A stretch of 64,000 nucleotides of DNA, taken from positions 1,025,010 to 1,089,009 of the forward strand of contig NZ_WLZY01000001.1 in the NCBI RefSeq assembly GCF_010122465.1, written 5' to 3'. The stretch is from Phytoactinopolyspora mesophila. Its GTDB lineage: Bacteria; Actinomycetota; Actinomycetes; Jiangellales; Jiangellaceae. Under the pieces are notes generated by a model, which searched no databases, was not told where the DNA came from, and saw only the letters and a list, made by a program, of their open reading frames with translations. A program made the translations under genes and the position numbers. Below are positions 55,570 to 64,000 of the stretch, in pieces (the first letter of the stretch is position 1; every line of letters starts with the position of its first letter).

Positions 55570-56673
55570 TCAGGCGTCGAGCACCAGCAACTCCTTGGTC
55601 AACGGTGTGAGCAGCTCCGGGCCGTCATCCCAGACCGCAAGTGTGTCCTCGATTCGAACACCCCCGCGGCCCGGCAGGTAAACACCAGGCTCGACGGTCA
55701 CCGTCATGCGCTCAGCCAGTGTACCCACTGCTGAGTACCCCAGTGTCGGCGCCTCATGAACCTCCAGGCCAACGCCGTGCCCGGTGCCGTGGCCGAACTG
55801 TTCCTTGTAGCCGGCGTCGGCGATGACCGTCCGCGCCGCCTGGTCCACGCCGATGCATTCGGCGCCCGGCACCAGAGCCTCGCGGCCGTCTCGTTGCGCC
55901 GTGGCGACGATGTCGTAGATTTCGCGCTGCCAGTCAGCGGGCTGCGCTCCGACAACACACGTGCGAGTGCAGTCGGCGTGATAGCCCTGGTAGGCCGCGC
56001 CGAAGTCGATCTTGACGAAGTCTCCACGCTGGACGACTGAGTCGGTAGGCCGATGATGTGGAACCGCGCTGTTGGCGCCAGCAGCCACGATGGTCTCGAA
56101 CGCGACGGCATCGGCACCCAGCTGGTACATCCGCCACTCGAGATCGCGGGCGATCTCCTTTTCGGTACGCCCCAGCAGGCCACCGGCGCTCAACAGGGCT
56201 TCCAGCGCCTCACTGGAAATCTCGCATGCGCGCCGCAACGCTTCGAGCTCGGATTCGTCCTTGACGGCCCGCAGGTCTTCGACCACCCGGCCCAGATGCC
56301 TCAGCTCAGCCGCTCCGCCGGCCTCGTCCAACTCGGACTGGACGGCAGCGGCGAGCTCGAGCGTCATCTCGTGTGCTTCTACGGCCAATCTGCCGGCTCC
56401 CCCGGTTGTTGCCCGTTTGGCCAGTTCAGTGGCTACGCCGCGAATCACCACCAGCTCGACATCCGGCGCCTTCTCAGCCGCCGCGGTGGCATACCTGCCG
56501 TCGGTAGCCAGCGTCACCTCACCGTCGGCCGTCACGAGCAGGGCAGCGTTGCTGCTGCTCAAACCCGTCAGATAGCGCACATTCACCAGCCGTGTGATCA
56601 ATGCGGCGTCGACGTCCTGGGCCTCGAGGTGGGTCACCAGCCGAGCACGGCGGTCGGCGTGAAGTTCAGGCAT
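55570..56673 (-). CDS. pepQ: Xaa-Pro aminopeptidase / M24 family peptidase
   Basis: The 367-residue enzyme has a creatinase-like N-terminal domain (1-140) and an M24 'pita-bread' domain. Metal ligands are seen in [42 protein letters not shown] and GGVRIEDT. It cleaves proline-containing peptides. The symbol follows usage for the gene upstream of efp in actinobacteria; whether it is a true dipeptidase or aminopeptidase P is not settled by sequence. Confidence 0.92.
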   Translation of the reverse strand: MPELHADRRARLVTHLEAQDVDAALITRLVNVRYLTGLSSSNAALLVTADGEVTLATDGRYATAAAEKAPDVELVVIRGVATELAKRATTGGAGRLAVEAHEMTLELAAAVQSELDEAGGAAELRHLGRVVEDLRAVKDESELEALRRACEISSEALEALLSAGGLLGRTEKEIARDLEWRMYQLGADAVAFETIVAAGANSAVPHHRPTDSVVQRGDFVKIDFGAAYQGYHADCTRTCVVGAQPADWQREIYDIVATAQRDGREALVPGAECIGVDQAARTVIADAGYKEQFGHGTGHGVGLEVHEAPTLGYSAVGTLAERMTVTVEPGVYLPGRGGVRIEDTLAVWDDGPELLTPLTKELLVLDA

Positions 56674-56770
56674 ACACCGACTTTAAGAGGTCTGCCACCG
56701 GGGAGCGTCAGCGGGCTCATTCCTCATCCGCAATACGAGATTCTCATCTCATAGATCTGCCGTCGTGGGT

Positions 56771-56776
56771 TACCAT
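56771..56776 (+). promoter_or_regulatory. Leaderless-type -10 element TACCAT
   Basis: TACCAT ends 7 nt before the ATG at 56784, and no SD is present. It lies in the 110-nt divergent gap from pepQ. Confidence 0.5.
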
Positions 56777-56783
56777 TTTGATC

Positions 56784-57236
56784 ATGATCGAGGCCGGCCT
56801 GATCATCGTGCTCGTGCTAGCCATCGCGGCGAGCCTATTTATCATCCGGCGCAGCGCCGATCGCAAAAGCGAGCCGGCCGAGATCATCAACGCGCCTCAG
56901 TTCGAGCTCGCTACGAGACTTCAAGACGAGGCACGCACTCTGGCCCACCAAGGCCACACCGAGGAAGCCATCAAGCACGTACGCAAGCAGGCCAAGATCT
57001 CGGCCCATGAGGCCACACTCGTGGTTCAGGCGCTCATGGTCGGCCGGGTGTTCCCCGACCCCGAGACGCCAGCCACCGAGGCCGGGCCCAGCGCCGTCAT
57101 CGACGACGATCTCCTGACCAGACTGCATGCGCTGGTCGCTCAAGACCCACACAAACGCACGGCGGCGATCCAGTTGCTGCGGGATCGCACCGGCATGAAC
57201 GCGCGCGAGGCGCGCAACTTCGTCAACGCGCTCTAG
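56784..57236 (+). CDS. Membrane-anchored protein with two L7/L12-like repeats
   Basis: The 150-residue protein has an N-terminal membrane helix (about 4-21), then two similar alpha-helical segments: 60-84 (EEAIKHVRKQAKISAHEATL...) and 127-150 (TAAIQLLRDRTGMNAREARN...). Both follow the AI-x-L-x-R...TG-x-x-x-x-EA-x-x-x-V pattern of the ribosomal protein L7/L12 C-terminal domain. That domain binds translation GTPases on the ribosome; here it would face the cytoplasm from the membrane. The role is unknown. It is inserted between pepQ and aroQ on the opposite strand. Confidence 0.72.
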   Translation: MIEAGLIIVLVLAIAASLFIIRRSADRKSEPAEIINAPQFELATRLQDEARTLAHQGHTEEAIKHVRKQAKISAHEATLVVQALMVGRVFPDPETPATEAGPSAVIDDDLLTRLHALVAQDPHKRTAAIQLLRDRTGMNAREARNFVNAL

Positions 57237-57352
57237 AACCACGCGGCGTCGACAGGTCTCGCAACACGATCGGCTCTCCGTCACCTAACGCCTGGTGGCG
57301 GAGAAGATGATCTGATATCACCCCCGCGCTAGCATCTTCGGTTCCGCCGTTA

Positions 57353-57358
57353 TACGCT
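57353..57358 (+). promoter_or_regulatory. Leaderless-type -10 element TACGCT
   Basis: TACGCT ends 6 nt before the ATG of the antitoxin-like gene, with no SD between. Leaderless antitoxin transcripts are common in actinobacteria. Confidence 0.45.
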
Positions 57359-57364
57359 GATCAC

Positions 57365-57679
57365 ATGCGTCAGTTACTCGTGCGGATCCCCGACGACCTC
57401 CATGCCCGGCTGACCGAGAAAGCCAAACGCGAAGGCGTCTCCGTCAACGCTCTGGCCAACCAGGTACTCGACGCCGCCGCGCCTCCGTTGAACGCATCAA
57501 ACGGCCTCGTCACCCGCCGTTATCGCCTCCGCGAGAAGGCCCGGCAGATGGGCGTGCTCGTCGAAACACCCGCTCCCCCGGTCCCGCGGGAACGGTTCGA
57601 GGCGGCACTCAAGGGAACCGAACACGTCGGGCCGGTGATGGACGAACTATGGGCAACTGAACAGCCAGAAAGTAAATGA
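57365..57679 (+). CDS. Ribbon-helix-helix antitoxin-like protein
   Basis: The 104-residue protein opens with an Arc/HicB-like RHH motif: strand RQLLVRIPDD then helices LHARLTEKAKREG and SVNALANQVLDAA. The remainder (about 45-104) is variable, with PAPPVPRERFEAALKG, probably the toxin-binding tail. It precedes a PIN-domain gene by 98 nt, a VapB-VapC type arrangement in which the RHH protein autoregulates the pair. Confidence 0.8.
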   Translation: MRQLLVRIPDDLHARLTEKAKREGVSVNALANQVLDAAAPPLNASNGLVTRRYRLREKARQMGVLVETPAPPVPRERFEAALKGTEHVGPVMDELWATEQPESK

Positions 57680-57777
57680 CGGCAGCTTTCGGTGCCGCAC
57701 CTCTACATGCCGGGAGGTGATGCTCTCGCTTGTCGAGCCGTGGGTTTGTGGGATGGGCCTGTGAGAGGGGATCAAGG

Positions 57778-58230
57778 GTGGTCGACACAACACTGACATA
57801 CGTGGATTCGTCGGTTCTGCTGCGCTCGTATCTAGCCGCAGAGCCTGGGCACGCGGAGGCCCGAGCGCTGATCGAGGACGAGAGACTCCTGGTCACCGCC
57901 ACGTTCACGCTCATCGAAGTCACCTCTACGCTGGTTCGGGCCCGGCATTCGAAAGGGCTGCCCGACGCCGACATCCTGATCGAGAAGCTGCACGAGGAAG
58001 TCTCCCCCGACGGTCCGATCAACCTCGCCCGAGCCGACGTGGCCGCCACCGAGAGCGCCGCGCTCACCATCGTCCGGCACTATGCGCTGGGCCCGCTCGA
58101 GGCGATGCACCTCGCCGTCGCCGATCTCGTCGTCCGGCAACTCACCGAGCCCGGCGAACAAGTCGGGTTCGCCACCCACCGGCAGTCGCAACGACGCGCG
58201 GCCAAGGCCCTCGGCTTCGTCCCGATCTGA
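57778..58230 (+). CDS. PIN-domain protein, VapC-like toxin
   Basis: The 150-residue protein has the PIN fold: first acidic residue in LTYVDSSVLLRSYL, Glu in FTLIEVTSTLVRA, and an LGPLEAMHLAVADL block that corresponds to the usual LRALDALHLA with Glu for Asp. The last VapC acidic position (TFD) reads FATHRQSQRRAA here, so that Asp is missing. VapC toxins are RNases acting on tRNA or rRNA. The start is GTG at 57778; a longer frame opens at 57730. The 98-nt gap to the antitoxin gene is long for such pairs. Confidence 0.8.
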   Translation: MVDTTLTYVDSSVLLRSYLAAEPGHAEARALIEDERLLVTATFTLIEVTSTLVRARHSKGLPDADILIEKLHEEVSPDGPINLARADVAATESAALTIVRHYALGPLEAMHLAVADLVVRQLTEPGEQVGFATHRQSQRRAAKALGFVPI

Positions 58231-58235
58231 ACCTG

Positions 58236-58328
58236 CCCGTGATCGTGAGTAAGATTCGGCTGCGATCTGGTGATCGTCAGGGCGTTGTGGCGGTGTTTTC
58301 GCGACCACAACGCGCTCACGATCACTGG
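58236..58328. repeat. GTGATCGTGAG-family nested hairpin
   Basis: Outer arms GTGATCGTGAG (58239-58249) and CTCACGATCAC (58315-58325) are perfect. An inner stem GCGTTGTGG (58282-58290) / CCACAACGC (58305-58313) lies inside. It overlaps the stop codon of aroQ (58322-58324) and follows the PIN gene, so it may terminate both convergent transcripts. It shares outer arms with 38635-38702 and internal words with 42-84. Confidence 0.8.
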
Positions 58329-58753
58329 GGGTTGGCCAGCGCGCGCAAGGCGAGCTCATAGGAGCCGAGGCCGAAACCGGCGATGGTTCCGGTGGCCACA
58401 CCCGCCACCACGCTGGTGTGGCGGAAAGACTCGCGAGTGGCCGGGTTCGAGATATGCACCTCGACCAGCGGCGCACTCAACTGGGCACAGGCGTCGCGCA
58501 ACGCGTACGAGTAATGCGTGAACGCCGCGGGGTTGAGCACCACCGGAATGCCGGCATCGGCGGCGTCGTGCAGCCAGTGCACCAGCTCTGACTCGTCATC
58601 GGTCTGGCGAACCTCGACGTCGAGACCCAGCTCCTTGCCGACCCGCTCGCACAACTCGACCAGTCCCGCATAGGACGTGCTGCCGTACACATCCGGCTCA
58701 CGTGAACCGAGACGCCCTAGGTTGGGCCCGTTGAGTACCAGAACACGTTTCAT
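58322..58753 (-). CDS. aroQ: 3-dehydroquinate dehydratase type II
   Basis: The 143-residue enzyme has [24 protein letters not shown], with the active-site Arg and Tyr. [15 protein letters not shown] carries the shikimate-type binding residues, and [18 protein letters not shown] has the catalytic-side His. It performs the third step of the shikimate pathway. The start at 58753 is the family norm; an ATG 12 nt upstream is also in frame. Confidence 0.96.
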   Translation of the reverse strand: MKRVLVLNGPNLGRLGSREPDVYGSTSYAGLVELCERVGKELGLDVEVRQTDDESELVHWLHDAADAGIPVVLNPAAFTHYSYALRDACAQLSAPLVEVHISNPATRESFRHTSVVAGVATGTIAGFGLGSYELALRALANPQ

Positions 58754-58817
58754 ATCGGCCAGCATCTCCCATCCAGGCGTTCAGCGCACCGCCATCCAGG
58801 CGCGTCTGACAACCGTC

Positions 58818-60395
<1,578 letters not shown>

Positions 60396-60399
<4 letters not shown>

Positions 60400-61592
60400 C
60401 GTACGGCCAGCCGATCCGGGATCGCGTCCAGGTAGGCGCGCAGGTTGCGGGCCGTCTCCGGGACCGAGTCGCCGCCGAGCTTCTCCAGCACCGTCTGCGC
60501 TACCACCAGCGCCACCATGGCCTCGGCCACCACTCCGGCTGCCGGGACCGCGCAGACGTCCGAGCGCTGATGATGAGCCCGGGCTTCCTCACCGGTGGCG
60601 GTGTCGATGGTACGCAGGGCCCGCGGCACGGTGGAGATAGGTTTCATCGCGGCCCGGACCCGCATGATCTCGCCGGTGGACATGCCGCCCTCGATGCCGC
60701 CGGAGCGCCCGGACGTGCGCCGCACGCCGCCGCCCTCGACCGCCTCGATCTCGTCCTGCGCATCGGAACCCCTGGTGCGGGCCAGCTCGAAGCCGTCGCC
60801 CACCTCGACGCCCTTGATGGCCTGGATGCTCATGAGCGCTCCGGCCAGCCGGGCGTCGAGACGGCGGTCGCCGTGAACATAGCTGCCGATGCCAGGCGGC
60901 ATGCCGTGCACCACGACCTCCACCACGCCGCCGAGGGTGTCGCCGGCCTTGCGGGTCTCGTCGACCTCGGTCACCATCGCCGCGCTGGTGTCCTGGTGGA
61001 AGCAGCGCAGCGGATCGGCGTCGAGCTTCTCGACATCGTCGGGTCCGGGCAACGGCGTACCTGGCGGCGCGGCCACGGTGCCGAGCTCGACGGTGTGACT
61101 CACCAGCCGCACACCACAGGCCTGATCGAGAAATGCCGCGGCCAAAGCGCCGAGCGCCACCCGGGCAGCCGTCTCACGGGCACTGGCCCGTTCCAGCACC
61201 GGCCGGGCTTCGTCGAAACCGTACTTCTGCATGCCGGCGAGGTCCGCATGGCCCGGGCGCGGCCGGGTGAGCGGTGCGTTGCGGGCCAGGCCTTCGAGCT
61301 CAGCCGGATCAACCGGGTCCGGCGCCATGACCCGCTCCCACTTCGGCCACTCGGAGTTGGCCACCTGAACGGCCACCGGACTGCCGAGCGTGCGGCCGTG
61401 CCGGACGCCACCGAGGAACGTGACCTCGTCCGCCTCGAACGACATCCGCGCACCACGGCCGTAGCCGAGCCGTCGCCGGGCCAGCGCCGCGGCGATATCG
61501 TCGGAGGCCACCTGGACGTCGGCCGGAAGTCCTTCGAGGATTGCGACGAGTGCGGGGCCGTGCGACTCCCCCGCTGTGAGCCATCTGAGCAT
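60396..61592 (-). CDS. aroC: Chorismate synthase
   Basis: The 398-residue enzyme starts [21 protein letters not shown]. It has [11 protein letters not shown], the [14 protein letters not shown] segment and GGMSTGEI for FMN binding, and ends with the [14 protein letters not shown] region. It converts EPSP to chorismate. First gene of the aroCKBQ operon. Confidence 0.97.
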
Positions 61593-61667
61593 GATGCACA
61601 TCTTCCCACGCAACGCCGCCGCGCCCGTCTCCCACTCCCCATTTCCCGGTCGACGCTTTCCCCCCTT

Positions 61668-61741
61668 TCTCGCGTTGATCATGGGCAGATGGCACCTATT
61701 CGAGCTCGAGAAGGTGCCATCTGCCCATGATCAACGCGAGA
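61668..61741. repeat. 74-bp near-perfect palindrome, copy 2
   Basis: 30-nt arms (61668-61697 and 61712-61741) include the same 24-nt arm sequence as 10029-10090 without a single change. The centre again carries TCGAGCTCGA, with two mismatched pairs. This copy lies between divergent aroC and tldD, where a terminator is not expected. Confidence 0.9.
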
Positions 61742-61750
61742 AGGGGCCGA

Positions 61751-61787
61751 GCATCGGCGGGCGAGGAACAACTGAGCCGCGGGCGGG
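61751..61787. repeat. GC-rich unit shared with the pyrD-pyrF repeat cluster
   Basis: GCATCGGCG, GCGAGGAAC and CCGCGGGCGGG occur in the same order and spacing (one nt different in length) as at 29421-29458, the loop of the inverted repeat there. It follows palindrome copy 2 by 9 nt. The interval 61593-61811 has no gene. Confidence 0.7.
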
Positions 61788-61811
61788 CACACCATCGCCC
61801 GGTATGTGAGA

Positions 61812-61817
61812 TAGTCT
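61812..61817 (+). promoter_or_regulatory. Leaderless-type -10 element TAGTCT
   Basis: TAGTCT ends 7 nt before the GTG start of tldD; no SD is visible. Confidence 0.45.
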
Positions 61818-61824
61818 CGCGAGC

Positions 61825-63351
61825 GTGCCACACGATCTCGATGCGGCCTTCTTGTCGCTTCCCATGCGCTTGCTCGCCGATACCGCCCTGAACCACGCCC
61901 GCAGCCTCGGGGTGGAACACGCCGACTTCCGGCTGGAACGGATCCGGTCCCAGGACCTCACACTGCGCGACGGCAATCTCGACGGCAGCCGCGACGGCGA
62001 GGACGTCGGGTTCTGCGTTCGGGTCCTCCATGAGGGCACCTGGGGTTTCGCCGCGGCCGTCGACCTCACGACCGAAGAGGCCGTCCGTGTCGTCGATCGC
62101 GCCGTCGAGCTGGCGAAGGTCGCCCGCGACCTGAATCCGAACCGCGTCGAGATCGCCGCCGAACCGGTCCACTCGGACGTGACGTGGGTCTCCGCCTATG
62201 AGATCGATCCGTTCACGGTTCCCGACGCGGAGAAGATCGGGCTCCTGGCCGAACGCTCCAGGCGCGTGCTGAGCCAGGACGGTGTCGACCACGTCACCGC
62301 CCAGCTGGGACAGGTGCTCGAGAACAAGTTCTATGCCGACACCGCCGGCACCGTCACCACCCAACAGCGAGTCCGGGTGCAGCTGTTCTTCGATGCCTTG
62401 GCGGTCGACGCCGAGAGCGGACGGTTCGAGACCATGCGCACCCTGGCTGCTCCTGCCGGGCGCGGCTGGGAGTACATCACCGGGGCAGACGGCGTTTTCG
62501 ACTGGGACGAAGCACTCGACGAGCTCGGGCCGCTGCTGGCCGAGAAGCTAGCTGCTCCAGGCGTGACACCCGGGCGATACGACCTCGTCATCCATCCCAG
62601 CAATCTTTGGCTCACCATCCACGAGTCGATCGGCCACGCCACCGAACTGGACCGTGCGCTCGGGTACGAAGCGAACTACGCCGGAACCTCGTTCGCCACC
62701 CTCGACCAGCTGGGCACCCTGCGCTACGGCTCGCCTGCCATGCAGGTCACCGGTGATCGCACCGCGCCGTACGGGCTGTCCACCATCGGTTACGACGACG
62801 AAGGCGTGCAGACCCAGCAGTGGGACATCGTCCGCGACGGGGTCCTGGTCGGCTACCAGCTGGACCGTGCCATGGCGCAGGCCAATGCCGAGGTACTCGG
62901 CACCAGCCGGTCAAACGGCTGCGCGTTCGCCGACTCCCCCGGTCACGTGCCCGTGCAACGCATGGCCAACGTCTCGCTCCAGCCGGCCGATGCGGGTCCG
63001 TCCACCGAAGACCTCATCTCACGGGTGGAGGACGGCATCTACGTCGTCGGCGACAAGTCATGGTCGATCGACATGCAGAGATACAACTTCCAGTTCACCG
63101 GACAACGCTTCTACCGGATCAAGAACGGCCAGCTGGCAGGGCAGCTCCGCGACGTCGCCTACCAGGCGACCACCACCGAGTTCTGGGGCTCTCTGGACGC
63201 TGTCGGGGGCCCGCAAACATACGTACTGGGCGGCGCTTTCAACTGCGGCAAAGCCCAGCCAGGACAGATCGCACCGGTCTCGCACGGCTGTCCATCCGTC
63301 CTGATGCGCGATATCAACATTCTCAACACCGGGCAGGAGGGGGGCCAGTGA
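61825..63351 (+). CDS. tldD: TldD metallopeptidase subunit
   Basis: The 508-residue protein has the TldD/PmbA N-terminal domain (ADFRLERIRSQDLTLRDG). The zinc motif HESIGHATELDRALGYE of TldD-type active subunits is at about 270, followed by C-terminal segments GYDDEGVQTQQWDIVRDGVLVGY-like. TldD pairs with TldE in a processive peptidase that degrades unfolded or RiPP precursor peptides. The stop overlaps the start of the downstream partner gene. Confidence 0.95.
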   Translation: MPHDLDAAFLSLPMRLLADTALNHARSLGVEHADFRLERIRSQDLTLRDGNLDGSRDGEDVGFCVRVLHEGTWGFAAAVDLTTEEAVRVVDRAVELAKVARDLNPNRVEIAAEPVHSDVTWVSAYEIDPFTVPDAEKIGLLAERSRRVLSQDGVDHVTAQLGQVLENKFYADTAGTVTTQQRVRVQLFFDALAVDAESGRFETMRTLAAPAGRGWEYITGADGVFDWDEALDELGPLLAEKLAAPGVTPGRYDLVIHPSNLWLTIHESIGHATELDRALGYEANYAGTSFATLDQLGTLRYGSPAMQVTGDRTAPYGLSTIGYDDEGVQTQQWDIVRDGVLVGYQLDRAMAQANAEVLGTSRSNGCAFADSPGHVPVQRMANVSLQPADAGPSTEDLISRVEDGIYVVGDKSWSIDMQRYNFQFTGQRFYRIKNGQLAGQLRDVAYQATTTEFWGSLDAVGGPQTYVLGGAFNCGKAQPGQIAPVSHGCPSVLMRDINILNTGQEGGQ

Positions 63352-64000
63352 GCCAGCCGATGACACCCCAGGAGATCGTCGAACGCTGCCTCGAGCTGTC
63401 CAAGTCCGACGGCATGATCGTGCTGGTCGACGAGAACTCGTCCGCCAACCTGCGCTGGGCCAACAACGCGTTGACCACGAACGGCGTCATGCATGCCCGC
63501 CAGGTCACTGTCATCGCGACGGTCGGCGCGGGCACAGGCGCGGCCTCCGGTGTCGTGGCCCGCAGCGCCGTCACGCCGGATGATCTAGAACCATTCGTCC
63601 GCTCCGCCGAGCAAGCCGCGCAGGACAACGGTGCCGCCGAAGACGCACAGCCATTGCTGGACGGCGAAGCGGCCACGGACTGGTACGACGAGCCCGGACG
63701 GACCTCGGCGACGGCGTTCCAGAGCATCGCCCCGGCTTTGGGAGAGGCGTTCATCCGCGGCCGCAACGAACAGCGGGTGCTCTACGGCTATGTCGAGCAC
63801 GACGTTCGCACCACCTACGTCGGCACCTCGACCGGCTGGCGCTACCGCCACGAGCAGCCCACCGGAAATATCGGCATCACCGGCAAGACAGCCGACCTGG
63901 CCAGCTCTGCCTGGGTCGGCCAGGCCGTGCGAGACGTGGCGGATCTCGACATCAACGTGCTCGACGCCGAGCTCACCCGTCGGCTGGCCTGGTCACAACG
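63348..64000 (+). CDS. TldE/PmbA-like partner subunit (partial, runs off the window)
   Basis: The frame opens at GTG 63348, overlapping the tldD stop (GTGA), behind an SD within CAGGAGGGGG. It continues open to the last base, 217 codons. It reads MTPQEIVERCLELSKSDGMI, then LRWANNALTTNGVMHARQVT and FIRGRNEQRVLYGYVEHDVR. This is the N-terminal TldD/PmbA domain; the C-terminal part is outside the window. TldE subunits lack the zinc site and pair with TldD. Confidence 0.88.
   Translation, partial: MSQPMTPQEIVERCLELSKSDGMIVLVDENSSANLRWANNALTTNGVMHARQVTVIATVGAGTGAASGVVARSAVTPDDLEPFVRSAEQAAQDNGAAEDAQPLLDGEAATDWYDEPGRTSATAFQSIAPALGEAFIRGRNEQRVLYGYVEHDVRTTYVGTSTGWRYRHEQPTGNIGITGKTADLASSAWVGQAVRDVADLDINVLDAELTRRLAWSQ

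Overview
The window is a very GC-rich chromosomal segment from an actinobacterium. It has many GTG starts, ATGA/GTGA start-stop overlaps and several leaderless-looking promoters. Gene content and order match the conserved actinobacterial block aroC-aroK-aroB-aroQ ... pepQ-efp-nusB ... pyrR-pyrB-pyrC-(membrane protein)-carA-carB-pyrD-pyrF-mihF-gmk-rpoZ-coaBC-metK-priA known from Streptomyces and Mycobacterium. I cannot name the genus. No rRNA, tRNA, CRISPR array, prophage or insertion sequence is visible.

Layout. 0.2-2.0 kb: moaA and, divergently, a SURF1-family protein. 2.1-10 kb: a tight three-gene operon of a YqiJ-like membrane/OB-fold protein, a flotillin (SPFH) protein and a 1713-residue protein with a MoxR-like AAA+ domain. 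This is the most interesting protein system here. 10-15 kb: acidic lipoprotein, ABC exporter, a small HTH protein and an ABC-F ATPase. 15.3-20.8 kb: an ECF-type ATPase without partners, a GAF-GAF histidine kinase with its NarL-type regulator, a 54-residue peptide with a sortase-like LAATG tail next to a processive-type GT2 glycosyltransferase, and a DUF3626-like protein.

20.9-38.5 kb (minus strand): a housekeeping run read from pyrR to priA. It covers de novo pyrimidine synthesis, the nucleoid factor mIHF, GMP kinase, RNA polymerase omega, CoA synthesis, SAM synthetase and PriA, with a sulfite-oxidase-like molybdoenzyme inserted between metK and priA. A PyrR RNA-binding site lies just upstream of pyrR. 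38.7-54.5 kb: an accessory stretch separating pyrR from nusB. It holds an Opp-type peptide transporter split over two divergent transcripts with an M14 carboxypeptidase and a GbsR/MarR-like regulator, a KamA-family radical SAM aminomutase, an ABC-2 transporter with a DesK/DesR-like two-component system, an aldo/keto reductase and an M48 peptidase. 54.5-61.6 kb (mostly minus strand): nusB, efp, pepQ and the aro genes, interrupted by plus-strand genes for a membrane protein with L7/L12-like repeats and a RHH/PIN toxin-antitoxin pair. 61.8-64 kb: tldD and the start of its partner, cut by the window end.

Intergenic DNA carries several dispersed repeat families. One is a near-perfect 62-74 bp palindrome present twice, about 51.6 kb apart. 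Another is a hairpin family built on GTGATCGTGAG. A third is a repeat cluster between pyrD and pyrF, part of which recurs beside the second palindrome.
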